Source: Gammaproteobacteria bacterium
GTDB taxonomy: Bacteria; Pseudomonadota; Gammaproteobacteria; Steroidobacterales; Steroidobacteraceae
Assembly: GCA_027459765.1 (NCBI GenBank)
Contig: DAIDHD010000021.1
Span: forward strand, 1-64,000
Direction of reading: 5' to 3'
DNA: 64,000 nt
Shown piece after piece: positions 35,951 to 45,267 of the stretch. A program made the translations under genes and the position numbers. A model generated the notes under the pieces. The model saw only the letters and a program-made list of their open reading frames with translations. It had not been told where the DNA came from and searched no databases. Position 1 is the first letter of the stretch; each line of letters opens with the position of its first letter.

Positions 35951-36550
35951 TCAGCGGGACGCGCGTCCCTCGATGTCGATGAAGCGCAGGAATTCGGCGC
36001 GGGTGCTCGGGTCCTTGCGGAAGGTGCCGAGCATGGTGCTCGTGACCATGGACACGCCGCGCTTGTGCACGCCGCGGGTGGTCATGCACTGGTGCACGGC
36101 GTCGATGACGACGCCGACGCCGCGGGGCTTGAGCACGTCGTTGATGCAGGTGGCGATCTGTGCGGTGAGCTTCTCCTGCACCTGGAAGCGCCGCGCGTAT
36201 CCGTCGACGACGCGGGCGAGCTTGCTGATGCCGACCACGCGATCGGTCGGCAGGTAGCCGACGTGCGCGCGGCCGATGATGGGCGCCATGTGGTGCTCGC
36301 AGAACGACTCGAAATAGATGTCCCGCAGGACCACCATCTCGTCGTAGCCCTCAACTTCCTCGAAGGTGCGTCGCAGGTAGTCCCCGGGATCCGAGGCGTA
36401 ACCGGAGAACCAGTCACCATAGGCGTCGACCACGCGCTTCGGAGTGTCCTGAAGACCCTCGCGCGCCGGATCCTCGCCAGCCCAGCGCAGCAGGGTGCGC
36501 ACGGCTTCCAAGGCCGCCGTCCGGGAAACCGCCTTCTTTCGCTGCGCCAT
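35951..36550 (-). CDS. folE: GTP cyclohydrolase I
   Basis: 199 aa. It converts GTP to dihydroneopterin triphosphate, the first step of folate synthesis. The zinc ligands are Cys84, His87 ([10 protein letters not shown]) and Cys155 ([10 protein letters not shown]). [25 protein letters not shown] and the FLRFIDI-type end are typical. Start ATG with GGAGG about 15 bases upstream. It converges on the response-regulator gene. Confidence 0.97.
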   Translation of the reverse strand: MAQRKKAVSRTAALEAVRTLLRWAGEDPAREGLQDTPKRVVDAYGDWFSGYASDPGDYLRRTFEEVEGYDEMVVLRDIYFESFCEHHMAPIIGRAHVGYLPTDRVVGISKLARVVDGYARRFQVQEKLTAQIATCINDVLKPRGVGVVIDAVHQCMTTRGVHKRGVSMVTSTMLGTFRKDPSTRAEFLRFIDIEGRASR

Positions 36551-36728
36551 GAACGTCGCTCCGAGGAGGAAAATCGGGCCGCTAAAGATAGCACCCCGGC
36601 CGGGCGCCGACGGCTCACCTTGCGGCGGCGCCGCGCGGCGGTTGCCGTCCACCGCATGGCCTCGCGTTGACGCGGGCGAGGGGTTCGCGACATCCTCGCC
36701 GCCTGTCATGGCAGTCGAGGTGCAAGCG

Positions 36729-38246
36729 ATGCGGAAGACACTGGAGCGATTGGCGGCGGGAACCCGGGCGGGCGCGGCCTCAACCACGGCGCTGGCGCTG
36801 GCGGTGGCGCCGGCGCTGCTCGCGGCGGCGCTCACCCTGCTGGTTGCTTCACCCGCCGGCGCGGCCGCAGGCAGCGGCCTCGATGCCGCCGATCGGGCCC
36901 TCGCGCGCGACATCTTCCGCGAGTTGATCGAGATCGACACCACGGACGAGCACGGCGCCACCACGCCGGCCGCGGAGGCCATGGCCCGGCGCCTGCGGGC
37001 TGCGGGCTTCCCGTCCGCGGACGTCGTGGTCATCGGTCCCAACCCCCGCAAGGGCAACCTCGTGGCGCGCTATCGCGGCAGGTCCGGATCGACCCTCAAG
37101 CCGCTCCTGCTGCTCGGGCATCTCGACGTCGTCGAGGCGCGACGCGAGGACTGGAGCACCGATCCTTTCAAGTTCCTCGAGAAAGACGGCTACTTCTACG
37201 GCCGCGGCACCCAGGACATGAAGGGAGACGACGCCGTCCTCGTGGTCGACCTCATCCGCCTGAAGCGCGAGGGGTTCGTGCCGGATCGCGACATCGTGCT
37301 CGCGCTGACGGCGGACGAGGAGGGCGGCCAGTCGAACGGCATCTCCTGGCTGCTCGAGCACCAGCGCGATCTCGTCGAAGCGGAATTCGCGCTCAATCCC
37401 GACTCCGGCGGCGTGGTGCTCGACCACGGCAAGCCGTTGACCATGAATTTCGAGGCCACCGAGAAGCTCTACGCCGACTACCAGGTCGTCGCCACCAACC
37501 CCGGCGGCCACAGCTCGCTGCCGCGACCCGACAACGCCATCTACGCGCTCACCCACGCACTCGACCGGCTGGAGGCCAGTCCGTTTCCCGTGGAGCTCAA
37601 CCCGGTCACGCGGGCCTATCTCGAACGCATGGCGGACATCGAGACCGGTGCGACCGCGGCGGACATCCGCGGAGTCCTGGCGACGCCGCCGGACCCGCAA
37701 GCCGAGGCGCGGCTCGCCCGCAGCGTGCCGTACAACTCCATCCTGCGCACCACCTGTGTCGCCACCATGCTGTCCGGCGGGCACGCACCCAATGCCCTGC
37801 CGCAGCGCGCCGAGGCGAACGTGAATTGCCGGATCCTGCCCGGCCACTCGCAGGAGGAGGTGCGCCTGGACCTGACGCGCATCTTCGCCGATCCCGCACT
37901 CACGGTGCGCTACCGCAGCGACGCGGGCGAGCTCTTCGATCATGGTTCGGACAAGAAGGCCATGTCGCCGCCGCCGCCGCGCGCCGACGTGATGGCGGCC
38001 TTGCGGCGCGCTTCCGACCGGCTCTGGCCCGGAATTCCGCTCCTGCCGATCATGGAAGCCGGTGCCTCGGACAGCATCTACACCATGATGGCCGGCATCC
38101 CGAGCTACGGCATCAGCGGCATGGCCATCGACCGCGACGACAAGCGCATGCACGGTCGCGACGAGCGCGTGCCGGTGGCGAGCTTCGATCACGCGGTGCA
38201 GTTCTACCATGACCTCCTCGAGTTCCTCACTTCCTCCCGGCATTGA
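36729..38246 (+). CDS. secreted M20-family metallopeptidase
   Basis: 505 aa from the ATG at 36729, preceded by GAGGTG; ATG 36708 has no ribosome site. A signal peptide (about 1-45, ending SPAGAAAG) sends it to the periplasm. Metal ligands: LLLGHLDVV (His), [11 protein letters not shown] (Asp), TADEEGG (Glu pair) and MHGRDERV (His). It is the exopeptidase type (carboxypeptidase/aminoacylase-like) with a dimerisation domain in the middle ([13 protein letters not shown]). Substrate not predictable. The 3' end overlaps the pirin gene by 38 bases. Confidence 0.92.
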   Translation: MRKTLERLAAGTRAGAASTTALALAVAPALLAAALTLLVASPAGAAAGSGLDAADRALARDIFRELIEIDTTDEHGATTPAAEAMARRLRAAGFPSADVVVIGPNPRKGNLVARYRGRSGSTLKPLLLLGHLDVVEARREDWSTDPFKFLEKDGYFYGRGTQDMKGDDAVLVVDLIRLKREGFVPDRDIVLALTADEEGGQSNGISWLLEHQRDLVEAEFALNPDSGGVVLDHGKPLTMNFEATEKLYADYQVVATNPGGHSSLPRPDNAIYALTHALDRLEASPFPVELNPVTRAYLERMADIETGATAADIRGVLATPPDPQAEARLARSVPYNSILRTTCVATMLSGGHAPNALPQRAEANVNCRILPGHSQEEVRLDLTRIFADPALTVRYRSDAGELFDHGSDKKAMSPPPPRADVMAALRRASDRLWPGIPLLPIMEAGASDSIYTMMAGIPSYGISGMAIDRDDKRMHGRDERVPVASFDHAVQFYHDLLEFLTSSRH

Positions 38247-39105
38247 GGTCCTCGAGGGCCGCGAGCGCGACCTCGGCGGCTTCGGCGTGCGGCGCGTGCT
38301 GCCCGCGCCGCAACGGCGGATGGTCGGCCCGTTCATCTTCTTCGATCACCTCGGCCCGGCGCGTTTCGACCCCGGCCGCGGCATCGACGTTCGGCCGCAC
38401 CCGCACGTCGCGCTGGCCACGGTGACCTATCTCTTCGAAGGGGCGCTCGAGCACCGCGACAGCCTGGGCACGGTGCAGACCATCCGGCCGGGGGACGTCA
38501 ACTGGATGACCGCCGGCCACGGCATCGTGCACTCCGAGCGCACGCCGGCGGCGGAACGCGCGCTGGGCGCCGCGATCCACGGCATTCAGAGCTGGGTCGC
38601 GCTGCCGGATGGGGATGAGGACGTCGAGCCGGCGTTCGAGCACGTGCCTGCCGCGAGCCTGCCGGTGCGCGCCGACGGCGGCGTCGGGCTGACCGTGATC
38701 GCCGGTTCCGCGTTCGGCATGACGAGTCCGGTGAAGATCCGTTGGCCGACCTTTTACGTGGATGCACGGCTCGCGGCCGGCGCCACGCTCGAGCTGCCGC
38801 GCGAGCACGCGGAGCGTGCCGCGTATGTGGTCGACGGCGCCGTCGAGATCGGCGGCAACGGCACCGTCGTCGAGAAAGGACGCCTCGCCGTATTCGCCGC
38901 CGACGCGCCGGTCTCGCTGCGCGCCCGGCAACCGGCGCGACTCATGCTGCTCGGCGGTGCGCGCTTTCCCACACCGCGTCTGATCGACTGGAACTTCGTC
39001 GCATCCTCCGAGGAGCGCATCGAGCGCGCGCGCGCACGCTGGCGCGCGCACGGATTTCCGTCCGTGCCTGGAGAGACCGAGTTCATTCCCCTTCCCGAGC
39101 GGTGA
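38209..39105 (+). CDS. pirin-family protein
   Basis: 298 aa, bicupin. The N-terminal cupin metal site is His64 and His66 (VRPHPHVALATVTYLFEG) with His108 and Glu110 (TAGHGIVHSE), matching the iron ligands of human pirin. Bacterial pirins include quercetin dioxygenases and redox sensors; function here is open. The ATG lies inside the end of the M20 gene, in another frame, so the two are co-translated. Confidence 0.93.
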   Translation: MTSSSSSLPPGIEVLEGRERDLGGFGVRRVLPAPQRRMVGPFIFFDHLGPARFDPGRGIDVRPHPHVALATVTYLFEGALEHRDSLGTVQTIRPGDVNWMTAGHGIVHSERTPAAERALGAAIHGIQSWVALPDGDEDVEPAFEHVPAASLPVRADGGVGLTVIAGSAFGMTSPVKIRWPTFYVDARLAAGATLELPREHAERAAYVVDGAVEIGGNGTVVEKGRLAVFAADAPVSLRARQPARLMLLGGARFPTPRLIDWNFVASSEERIERARARWRAHGFPSVPGETEFIPLPER

Positions 39106-40160
39106 TGCGCGATCGATTCCGGTCACGGAAGCGGCTCAGGGACGTCGCCGCGTGCGCGGCGGCCACGCTGATCTTCGCGCTCGCCGCCGCGCCGGCCATC
39201 GCGGCGGTGTCCTCGGCCTCCGTCGCGGCGCCTCCGGCCTTCGTCGCGGCGCCGCCGGCCTCCGTCGCAGCTCCGCCCGACACCATGCTCGAGGAAGTCA
39301 TCGTCACCGGCGAGCGCACCGGGCCCGGGCTTTGGCACGTCTTCGGGCCTGGTGCCGATCTGTGGATTCTCGGTTCCGTGTCGCCGCTGCCGAAGGACAT
39401 GACCTGGCGCTCCGCGGAGATCGAGCGGCGGGTCGCGGGCGCCCGTTCGGTCATGGTGACCCGGCACTTCGAAGTCGGTATCGTGCGCGCGCTCTGGTTG
39501 TTGCTCACGCAACGCGACCTCTTCATGGTCGGCGGCGGGCGCCGGCTCAAGGACGTCATGCCCGCGGATCTGTACGCGCGCTTCAGCGCACAGCGCGCCA
39601 AGTACACCGACGACGCCGCCAAGTGGGAGCGCTTCCGACCACTGATCGCCACCGCCTTCCTGCAGCAGGCGGCGTTGCGCCGCGTCGGTCTCTCGGCGCG
39701 CCTCGACATCGGCGACGAGGTGCGGTCCTTGGCACGCGCGCACGACGTGCCGGTCGACGAGATCAAGATCGCCGGGCTCAAGGACGTGCTCGAGGCGCTG
39801 CGTACCCTGCGTCCCGCGGTGGAGGATGCTTGCGTGGCGGCCGGGCTCGCGACCGTCGAGACGGGACTGCCACGGCTCGTCGAGCGCGCCCGCGCCTGGG
39901 CCACGGGCGACGTGGAGCGCATGCAATCCCTGCCGGAGCCGCCCGAGGTCAACGGCTGTCGTGACGCCGTGGGCGCGGATGCGGGAGCTGGAGACTTGCT
40001 GGCGCTGATCCGCCGCACGATGCTCGATGCCATGACGCGGCACCTCCAGGCCGGCGGCACCACGGTGGCCGTGGTGAACATCGACCTGCTCCTCGAGCCG
40101 AAGGGCGTGCTCGACACGCTGCGCGCGCGCGGCTACCGCGTCGAGGCGCCTAGTCCCTGA
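39105..40160 (+). CDS. TraB/GumN-like protein with a changed active-site motif
   Basis: 351 aa; its ATG shares the last base of the pirin stop. A signal peptide (about 1-34) leads to a short repeat (three AxVAAPP units) and then a TraB/GumN domain: GLWHVFGPGADLWILGSVSPLPKDMTWRSAEI. True TraB enzymes have GTxH or GSxH at this place; here it is GSVS, so the histidine is missing. The following strand lacks the usual acidic partner (SVMVTRHFE). The C-terminal part is ordinary (VAVVNIDLLLEPKGVLDTLRARGY). Likely a periplasmic, non-peptidase subgroup. Confidence 0.8.
   Translation: MRDRFRSRKRLRDVAACAAATLIFALAAAPAIAAVSSASVAAPPAFVAAPPASVAAPPDTMLEEVIVTGERTGPGLWHVFGPGADLWILGSVSPLPKDMTWRSAEIERRVAGARSVMVTRHFEVGIVRALWLLLTQRDLFMVGGGRRLKDVMPADLYARFSAQRAKYTDDAAKWERFRPLIATAFLQQAALRRVGLSARLDIGDEVRSLARAHDVPVDEIKIAGLKDVLEALRTLRPAVEDACVAAGLATVETGLPRLVERARAWATGDVERMQSLPEPPEVNGCRDAVGADAGAGDLLALIRRTMLDAMTRHLQAGGTTVAVVNIDLLLEPKGVLDTLRARGYRVEAPSP
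39216..39278 (+). repeat. three 21-bp repeats in the TraB-like gene
   Basis: Three 21-bp units encode ASVAAPP, AFVAAPP, ASVAAPP just after the signal peptide. They form a flexible Ala/Pro linker and keep frame if the number changes. Confidence 0.8.
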
Positions 40161-40710
40161 CGCGGCGGAACCGCACCACCAGCGTCACGATCCACACGGC
40201 GAGCGCGATGAACATGGCCGTGAGGCCGCGCAGCGCGGCTGCGTTCGACAGGTGCGGAGGCGACACGCTGTTGGCGTCGATGATGAGCTGGTGCACGTAG
40301 CAGAGAAAGCCGGTGAGGATAGAGCCGAACCACACCGCGTGCGCGACCAGGAAGGCGCGAGTGTGCGCGATGCGCTGCGGCGCGAGCCAGTAGTCCCGGT
40401 GGGGGAGATTGAAGCGTCGCGCCCGCCGGAATACGACGCTCATCACCGCGACCACCAGCAGCGGCAGTCCGACGCTGAAGGGCAGCATGAACATGAGGTA
40501 GTCGCCGCGGGACATGCTCGAGTCCGGATCCCCGAAGGCGTCGAAGTGGGTCGCCACGTGCTCCGGCAGTTGCGGTACGGTCGTGCTGACCCACACCAGC
40601 GCGAACGCGATCACCACGCCGAACGATATCCAGGACAGCGGGTAGCGCGGCGGAGGCTCTCCGGTCGGCGGCGAAGCGGTGCCGGCGCCCGGCGCCGATC
40701 CGCCGCTCAC
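40150..40710 (-). CDS. DUF1648-type membrane protein
   Basis: 186 aa from a GTG. Residues 1-22 are Pro/Gly-rich, then come four membrane helices (about 25-45, 72-93, 115-135, 158-178). After helix 1 the segment VPQLPEHVATHFDAFGDPDSSMSRGDYLMFMLP is the DUF1648 signature. Function unknown. It overlaps the stop of the dioxygenase-like gene upstream (4 bases) and, tail to tail, the TraB-like gene (11 bases). Confidence 0.8.
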   Translation of the reverse strand: MSGGSAPGAGTASPPTGEPPPRYPLSWISFGVVIAFALVWVSTTVPQLPEHVATHFDAFGDPDSSMSRGDYLMFMLPFSVGLPLLVVAVMSVVFRRARRFNLPHRDYWLAPQRIAHTRAFLVAHAVWFGSILTGFLCYVHQLIIDANSVSPPHLSNAAALRGLTAMFIALAVWIVTLVVRFRRVRD

Positions 40711-41528
40711 GAACCGCTCCTGGGCCAGACCAGCGGGAACAGCGGATGCGCCATCGGTGCGCCCGCCGGCAGCTCGTCGGCGAGCCCCGGAAAATCCGGC
40801 GAGGTGTCCCAGGGCCGCGGCGCGTGGGTCACGTCATCGCCCATGAAGCGCACCGAGAATACGCGCCGCCGACGCCCGGCCTCGACTCCGCGGGCGGCGT
40901 GCAGTGTGAGCATGTGGAAGGCCACCGCGTCGCCGGGTTCGAGCTCCCAGCCGAGGATGGGGTGGGCATCGCGATCGGCCTCCACGTCGGGCAGATCGGC
41001 GAGCGATCCTTCCGGAAACCAGCGCGCTTCGCGATCCTTGAACGAGCGCGGCATCAGCCAGGGGCCGCGGTGGGTTCCGGCAACGAACTCCAGGGTCGCC
41101 GCGCGGCTCACCGGGTCGACCGGTATCCAGAAGCTCACGTTCTGGCGGCCGTCGATGTTGTAGTAGGGCTGATCCTGGTGCCACGGCGTGGCCTGCCGCG
41201 TGCCGGACTCCTTCGTGAGCATGTGGTCGTGGTACAGCCGCACCGTGCGGCTGCGCATGAGTCCGGCGGCGAGCGGCGCGAGCCGTGACTCGAGGACGAC
41301 GCGGCGATAGTGGGGATTCTCGCGCCAGTTGCAGAAATCCTCGATGAACAAGCCCGGATCGTCCCGCGTGCTCGCGATCTTGGCGCGCGGGCTCGGCGCC
41401 GCGAGGTTCGCGTCGATGCCGGCGCGCAGATCCGCGATCTCGTCGACGGTCAGCGCTCCCCGCACCAGCACGGCGCCGTCGCGCTGGAAGCTCGCCACCA
41501 GTTCCTCGTCGATCGCGGCGTCGTTCAT
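40707..41528 (-). CDS. phytanoyl-CoA dioxygenase-family (Fe(II)/2-oxoglutarate) protein
   Basis: 273 aa. The iron triad is visible as the HxD in WHQDQPYYN and a distal His in FHMLTLHAARG, followed by RRVFSVRFMGDD whose Arg would hold 2-oxoglutarate. Family members hydroxylate fatty acids, amino acids or secondary metabolites; the substrate is unknown. The ATG overlaps the pyrD stop (ATGA), so it is made together with a pyrimidine-synthesis enzyme, an unexpected pairing. Confidence 0.88.
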   Translation of the reverse strand: MNDAAIDEELVASFQRDGAVLVRGALTVDEIADLRAGIDANLAAPSPRAKIASTRDDPGLFIEDFCNWRENPHYRRVVLESRLAPLAAGLMRSRTVRLYHDHMLTKESGTRQATPWHQDQPYYNIDGRQNVSFWIPVDPVSRAATLEFVAGTHRGPWLMPRSFKDREARWFPEGSLADLPDVEADRDAHPILGWELEPGDAVAFHMLTLHAARGVEAGRRRRVFSVRFMGDDVTHAPRPWDTSPDFPGLADELPAGAPMAHPLFPLVWPRSGS

Positions 41529-42577
41529 GCGGCTCCCCCGCGTCGCGCGTCGGCGGCGAGCGCCGCCACGATGTCGCGCACCAGCGCCGGGCCGTGCAGC
41601 GCGAAGCCGGTGTAGATCTGCAGCAGGTTCGCGCCCGCGCGCAGCGTGGCGCGCGCGGACTCGGTGTCGACGATGCCGCCGACGCCGATGATCGGAAACT
41701 CGGGGCCGAGCTCCGCGCGCAGCTGGCCGATGACGCCAACGGAGCGCGCGTGCAGCGGCGCGCCGCTCAGGCCGCCCTGGGCGCCCGCCGGCCAGGCCGT
41801 GCCGACGAGCTCGCGGTCGACCGACGTGTTGGTGGCGATCACGCCGTCGACGCCGAGCGCACGCAGGCTCGCCGACACGGCGGTTATTTCCTCGGTGGTG
41901 AAGTCGGGGGCGATCTTCACCAGCAGCGGCACGCGGCGCCCGTGCTCGCCTTCGAGGCGCACACGGGCCTCGAACAGGGCTTCGACGATGCGCCTCAGGC
42001 CGTCGGCGGCCTGTAGTTCGCGCAGGCGCGAGGTGTTCGGCGAAGACACGTTCACCGCGACGTAGTGTGCGTGCGCGTACACCTTGTGCAGGCAGGTCAC
42101 GTAGTCCGCGGCGGCCGCTTCGAGGGGCGTGTCCGCATTCTTGCCTATGCTCACGCCGCGCACGCCCGCATACCGGCTCGCCGCGAGTCGCGCGACCAGG
42201 TGGTCGACGCCGCGATTGTTGAAGCCCATGCGATTGACGAGAGCGTCGCGGCCGGCGACGCGGAACATGCGCGGCTTCGGGTTGCCGGGCTGCGGCCGCG
42301 GCGTCACGGTTCCCACCTCGACGTGACTGAAGCCGAGTGCCCCGAGCGCATCGAGGTGATCGGCGTTCTTGTCGAAGCCGGCGGCGAGGCCCAGCGGGTG
42401 GGCGAAGTCGAGGCCCAAGACCCGTACGCGCAGTTCCGGCGGCGCCGCCGGCGTCGGCCACACCGGCTCGAGCCAGTCGAGACCGGCGAGGCCCAGGTCG
42501 TGAGCGCGCTCGGGATCGAGGCGCTTCAGGAGTGCCAGCGATCCGGCGGCGAGGGCGGAGGCGAGGGGCTTGCGCAT
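41525..42577 (-). CDS. pyrD: dihydroorotate dehydrogenase (quinone), class 2
   Basis: 350 aa from the ATG at 42577. It oxidises dihydroorotate to orotate on the inner membrane, passing electrons to quinone. The amphipathic N-terminal helix region (LASALAAGSLALLKRLDPERAHDLGL) marks class 2. FMN and active-site motifs: AAGFDKNADHLDALGALGF, NRMGFNNRGVD, NVSSPNTSRLRELQ (catalytic Ser), KIAPDFT and ATNTSVDR. Confidence 0.97.
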   Translation of the reverse strand: MRKPLASALAAGSLALLKRLDPERAHDLGLAGLDWLEPVWPTPAAPPELRVRVLGLDFAHPLGLAAGFDKNADHLDALGALGFSHVEVGTVTPRPQPGNPKPRMFRVAGRDALVNRMGFNNRGVDHLVARLAASRYAGVRGVSIGKNADTPLEAAAADYVTCLHKVYAHAHYVAVNVSSPNTSRLRELQAADGLRRIVEALFEARVRLEGEHGRRVPLLVKIAPDFTTEEITAVSASLRALGVDGVIATNTSVDRELVGTAWPAGAQGGLSGAPLHARSVGVIGQLRAELGPEFPIIGVGGIVDTESARATLRAGANLLQIYTGFALHGPALVRDIVAALAADARRGGAA

Positions 42578-42662
42578 GCGGCGTGTTGATGACGGGCGTT
42601 TGATTATGCCAGAGTCCAACCGCGGGCCGCGTCGAGGGCGGGTCCGCGCGAGGAGCGACGGC

Positions 42663-44624
42663 ATGGAACGCAGGAATACGGATCTGGGCGCGGCGACGCG
42701 CTGCGCGGGCGCGCTCGCGATGGGCGCGTGGATGCTCGCCGGCCGCGCCGCGACGCCCGCGCCGCTGCCCATCGAGACCTACGGACGGCTGCCCGCCATC
42801 GAGGAGGCGCGTCTGTCGCCGGCGGGCGATCACATCGCGATCATCGGCGTCGCCGGCGAGGAGCGCCGGCTCCTCGTGCTCACGCCGGATGGCAAGGGCG
42901 TCAAGACCGGCGTGCTGGGAGACGCCAAGGTACGCGACCTCGATTGGGCGGGAGACAAGCACCTGCTCGTCACCTCCTCGGGCACGTTCCAGTGGCGGCC
43001 GGGATTCGGCGACAAATTCGAGCTGGCCGAGGTGATCCACGTCGGGCTCGACGACGCGCGGCCCTGGATGGTGTTCGGGAATTCCGATCTGATCGCGCAC
43101 ACCACCCGCGGCTACTACGGCGCGGCGCAGCGCGAGGGGCACTGGTACGGCTACTTCGGCGGCATCACCCAGCGCGAAGCGGGCGACCAGATCATCATGG
43201 ATCACGGCTACGCCGACCTGTACCGCGTGAATCTAGACACCGGCCAGCCGCACCTCGAGGCGTCCGGCTCGGCACGCGCGCACGAGTGGGTGCTCGACGG
43301 CGGCGGCGCGGTGGTGGCGCACTCGGACTTCGACGATGCGAGCGGCCGCTGGCGGCTGTTCGCCGGCACGGGCACGGCCAGAGCGCTCATGCAGGGCGAA
43401 CCCGACCGCGAGATCGAACTCGCGGGGCTCGGGCGCACGCCGGGCACGGTCGCGGTGGAGGAGCGCATCGACGGAGTCGCGAGCTATCGCGAGGTGAACC
43501 TCGCCGACGGCGGCTCGCAGCCCCTCTTCGAGGGCAAGACGGTGGTCGCGCCGTTGCACGACCCGGTGACCCGGCGACTCGTCGGCGCCATCCTCGCCAC
43601 GGGCGCCGAGTTTCTCGATCCGGCCCTGCAGGCGCGGTTCGAGGCCACGAAGCGCGCGCTCAAGGGGCTGCGCGTCGAGCTCGTCTCGTTCACGCCCGGC
43701 CTCGATCGGCTGATCGTGCACACGGACGGGGCGCTCGATTCAGGGACCTATTTCTACTTCGACCTGACCGCCCACAAGGCACAGGCGCTGAGGTACGAGT
43801 ACCCGGACATCAAGCCGCAATACGTGGGGCCCACCCGCCGCTTCGAGTACACGGCGCGCGACGGCCTGGCGATGGACGCGGTGCTGACGCTGCCGCCGGA
43901 CCGCGAGCCGAAGGCGCTGCCCGTGATCGTCATGCCGCACGGCGGTCCCATGGACGTGTGGGACACGGTGGGATTCGACTGGTGGGCACAGGCGCTGGCC
44001 TCGCGCGGTTACGCCGTGCTGCAGCCGAATTATCGCGGCTCGGGCCTGCACGGGGCGGCGTTCCGCGAAGCCGGTTTCGGCGAGTGGGGGCGCAAGATGT
44101 TGAGCGACATCGCCGACGGCCTGGACGCGCTGGTCAAACAGGGCATCGCCGACCCGCAGCGCGCGTGCATCGTGGGCGCCAGTTACGGCGGCTACGCCGC
44201 CCTCGCCGGCGTCACGCTGCAGCACGGGCTGTACCGCTGTGCCGTGTCGGTGGCCGGCGTGTCGGATCTCGCCACCTTCGGGGAGTGGCAGTCGGGCCAT
44301 TACGGCGCGCGCAGCGCCGTGCTGCGCTTCATCCGCCGACTCACCGGCGAGGCCAGCGAGGGTCCCGGGATCCTGCCGACGATCTCGCCGGCCGCGCACG
44401 CCGCGCAGGCGGATGCGCCGGTGCTCCTGATCCACGGGCGCGACGACACGCGCGTGCCCATCGCGCAGAGCGAGGAGATGGCGAAGCGCCTGAAGGAGGC
44501 GGGCAAGACGGTCGAGTTCGTCGAGCTGCCGCGCGAGGATCACTTCCTCTCGCGCGAGGCGACGCGCGTCGCGATGCTCGAGGCGACCGCGGCCTTCCTC
44601 GCGAAATACGACCCGACGCAGTGA
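42663..44624 (+). CDS. prolyl-oligopeptidase-family (S9) serine peptidase
   Basis: 653 aa from the ATG at 42663, with AGGAG 7 bases upstream; ATG 42606 is a weaker start. A signal-like hydrophobic stretch spans about 14-30. A divergent beta-propeller fills 35-390, then the alpha/beta hydrolase domain: VIVMPHGGPMDVWD, PNYRGSGLHG, nucleophile Ser in GASYGGYAAL, Asp in HGRDDTRVP and His in REDHFLS. It probably cleaves short peptides in the periplasm. Divergent from pyrD over 85 bp; ends 13 bp from the convergent CobS-like gene. Confidence 0.93.
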   Translation: MERRNTDLGAATRCAGALAMGAWMLAGRAATPAPLPIETYGRLPAIEEARLSPAGDHIAIIGVAGEERRLLVLTPDGKGVKTGVLGDAKVRDLDWAGDKHLLVTSSGTFQWRPGFGDKFELAEVIHVGLDDARPWMVFGNSDLIAHTTRGYYGAAQREGHWYGYFGGITQREAGDQIIMDHGYADLYRVNLDTGQPHLEASGSARAHEWVLDGGGAVVAHSDFDDASGRWRLFAGTGTARALMQGEPDREIELAGLGRTPGTVAVEERIDGVASYREVNLADGGSQPLFEGKTVVAPLHDPVTRRLVGAILATGAEFLDPALQARFEATKRALKGLRVELVSFTPGLDRLIVHTDGALDSGTYFYFDLTAHKAQALRYEYPDIKPQYVGPTRRFEYTARDGLAMDAVLTLPPDREPKALPVIVMPHGGPMDVWDTVGFDWWAQALASRGYAVLQPNYRGSGLHGAAFREAGFGEWGRKMLSDIADGLDALVKQGIADPQRACIVGASYGGYAALAGVTLQHGLYRCAVSVAGVSDLATFGEWQSGHYGARSAVLRFIRRLTGEASEGPGILPTISPAAHAAQADAPVLLIHGRDDTRVPIAQSEEMAKRLKEAGKTVEFVELPREDHFLSREATRVAMLEATAAFLAKYDPTQ

Positions 44625-44637
44625 GCCGACCGCGGCT

Positions 44638-45267
44638 CTAGAGATATTTCCAGCCCGCGAGCGCCCCGAGCAGGAACCACGCTTCGCTCAGCTGGCGCAG
44701 CGTGTCCAGAACGTTCAAGGGGATGCCGGGCGGCGTGTTCTCGGCCGAGGCCGACGCCCCGCGCAGGCGAAAGCTCAACCGCCCCACCAGGGCGGCCGCG
44801 AGGCCGATCCAGCCGGGCAGTCCGAGCAGGGTGGCCGGCAGGGCGCCCAGTGCGAGCGCGACCAGCAGCGCCGCGCCGCTCGCGACCAGCGACGCGGCGA
44901 GCGCGTAGGCGGCGGCGCTCGAGGCGGCGAGCAACAGACCGGGGACGAGGTCCGGCGGCACGTCCACGCCGATGCGCGCCGAACTGAGGGCGGTGAGCAC
45001 CTCGTATTTGGTGAGCACGCCGAACACGGTCACGAGCACCGCACGCCGGTCGGCGAGCCCGTCCAGTCCGCAGACCTCGAGCGAAAGCAGCGACATCGTG
45101 AACAGCGCCAGGACCACGGCGACGCTGTTCGGCCAGACGTGGGAGCCAAGCCAGTAGACGACGCCGGCGGCGATCCCGAGCAGCAAGCCCACCCCCGGCC
45201 ACAGGCCGAGCGGTACCCGTGCCGCCAGCGGCAACGTCCGCGGGGCGCCGCCGGAGCCGCCAATCAC
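44638..45267 (-). CDS. CobS-like membrane protein, divergent
   Basis: 209 aa from a GTG that overlaps the uvrA stop (GTGA). Mostly hydrophobic, about six membrane helices. The pattern [29 protein letters not shown] followed later by CGLDGLADR resembles adenosylcobinamide-GDP ribazoletransferase (CobS), whose hallmark is HLDGLAD and which makes the last step of B12 assembly. It is shorter than CobS (about 240-260 aa) and the His of HLDGLAD is Gly here. It may be a distant paralogue with another substrate. No other cobalamin-synthesis gene is nearby. Confidence 0.5.
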   Translation of the reverse strand: MIGGSGGAPRTLPLAARVPLGLWPGVGLLLGIAAGVVYWLGSHVWPNSVAVVLALFTMSLLSLEVCGLDGLADRRAVLVTVFGVLTKYEVLTALSSARIGVDVPPDLVPGLLLAASSAAAYALAASLVASGAALLVALALGALPATLLGLPGWIGLAAALVGRLSFRLRGASASAENTPPGIPLNVLDTLRQLSEAWFLLGALAGWKYL

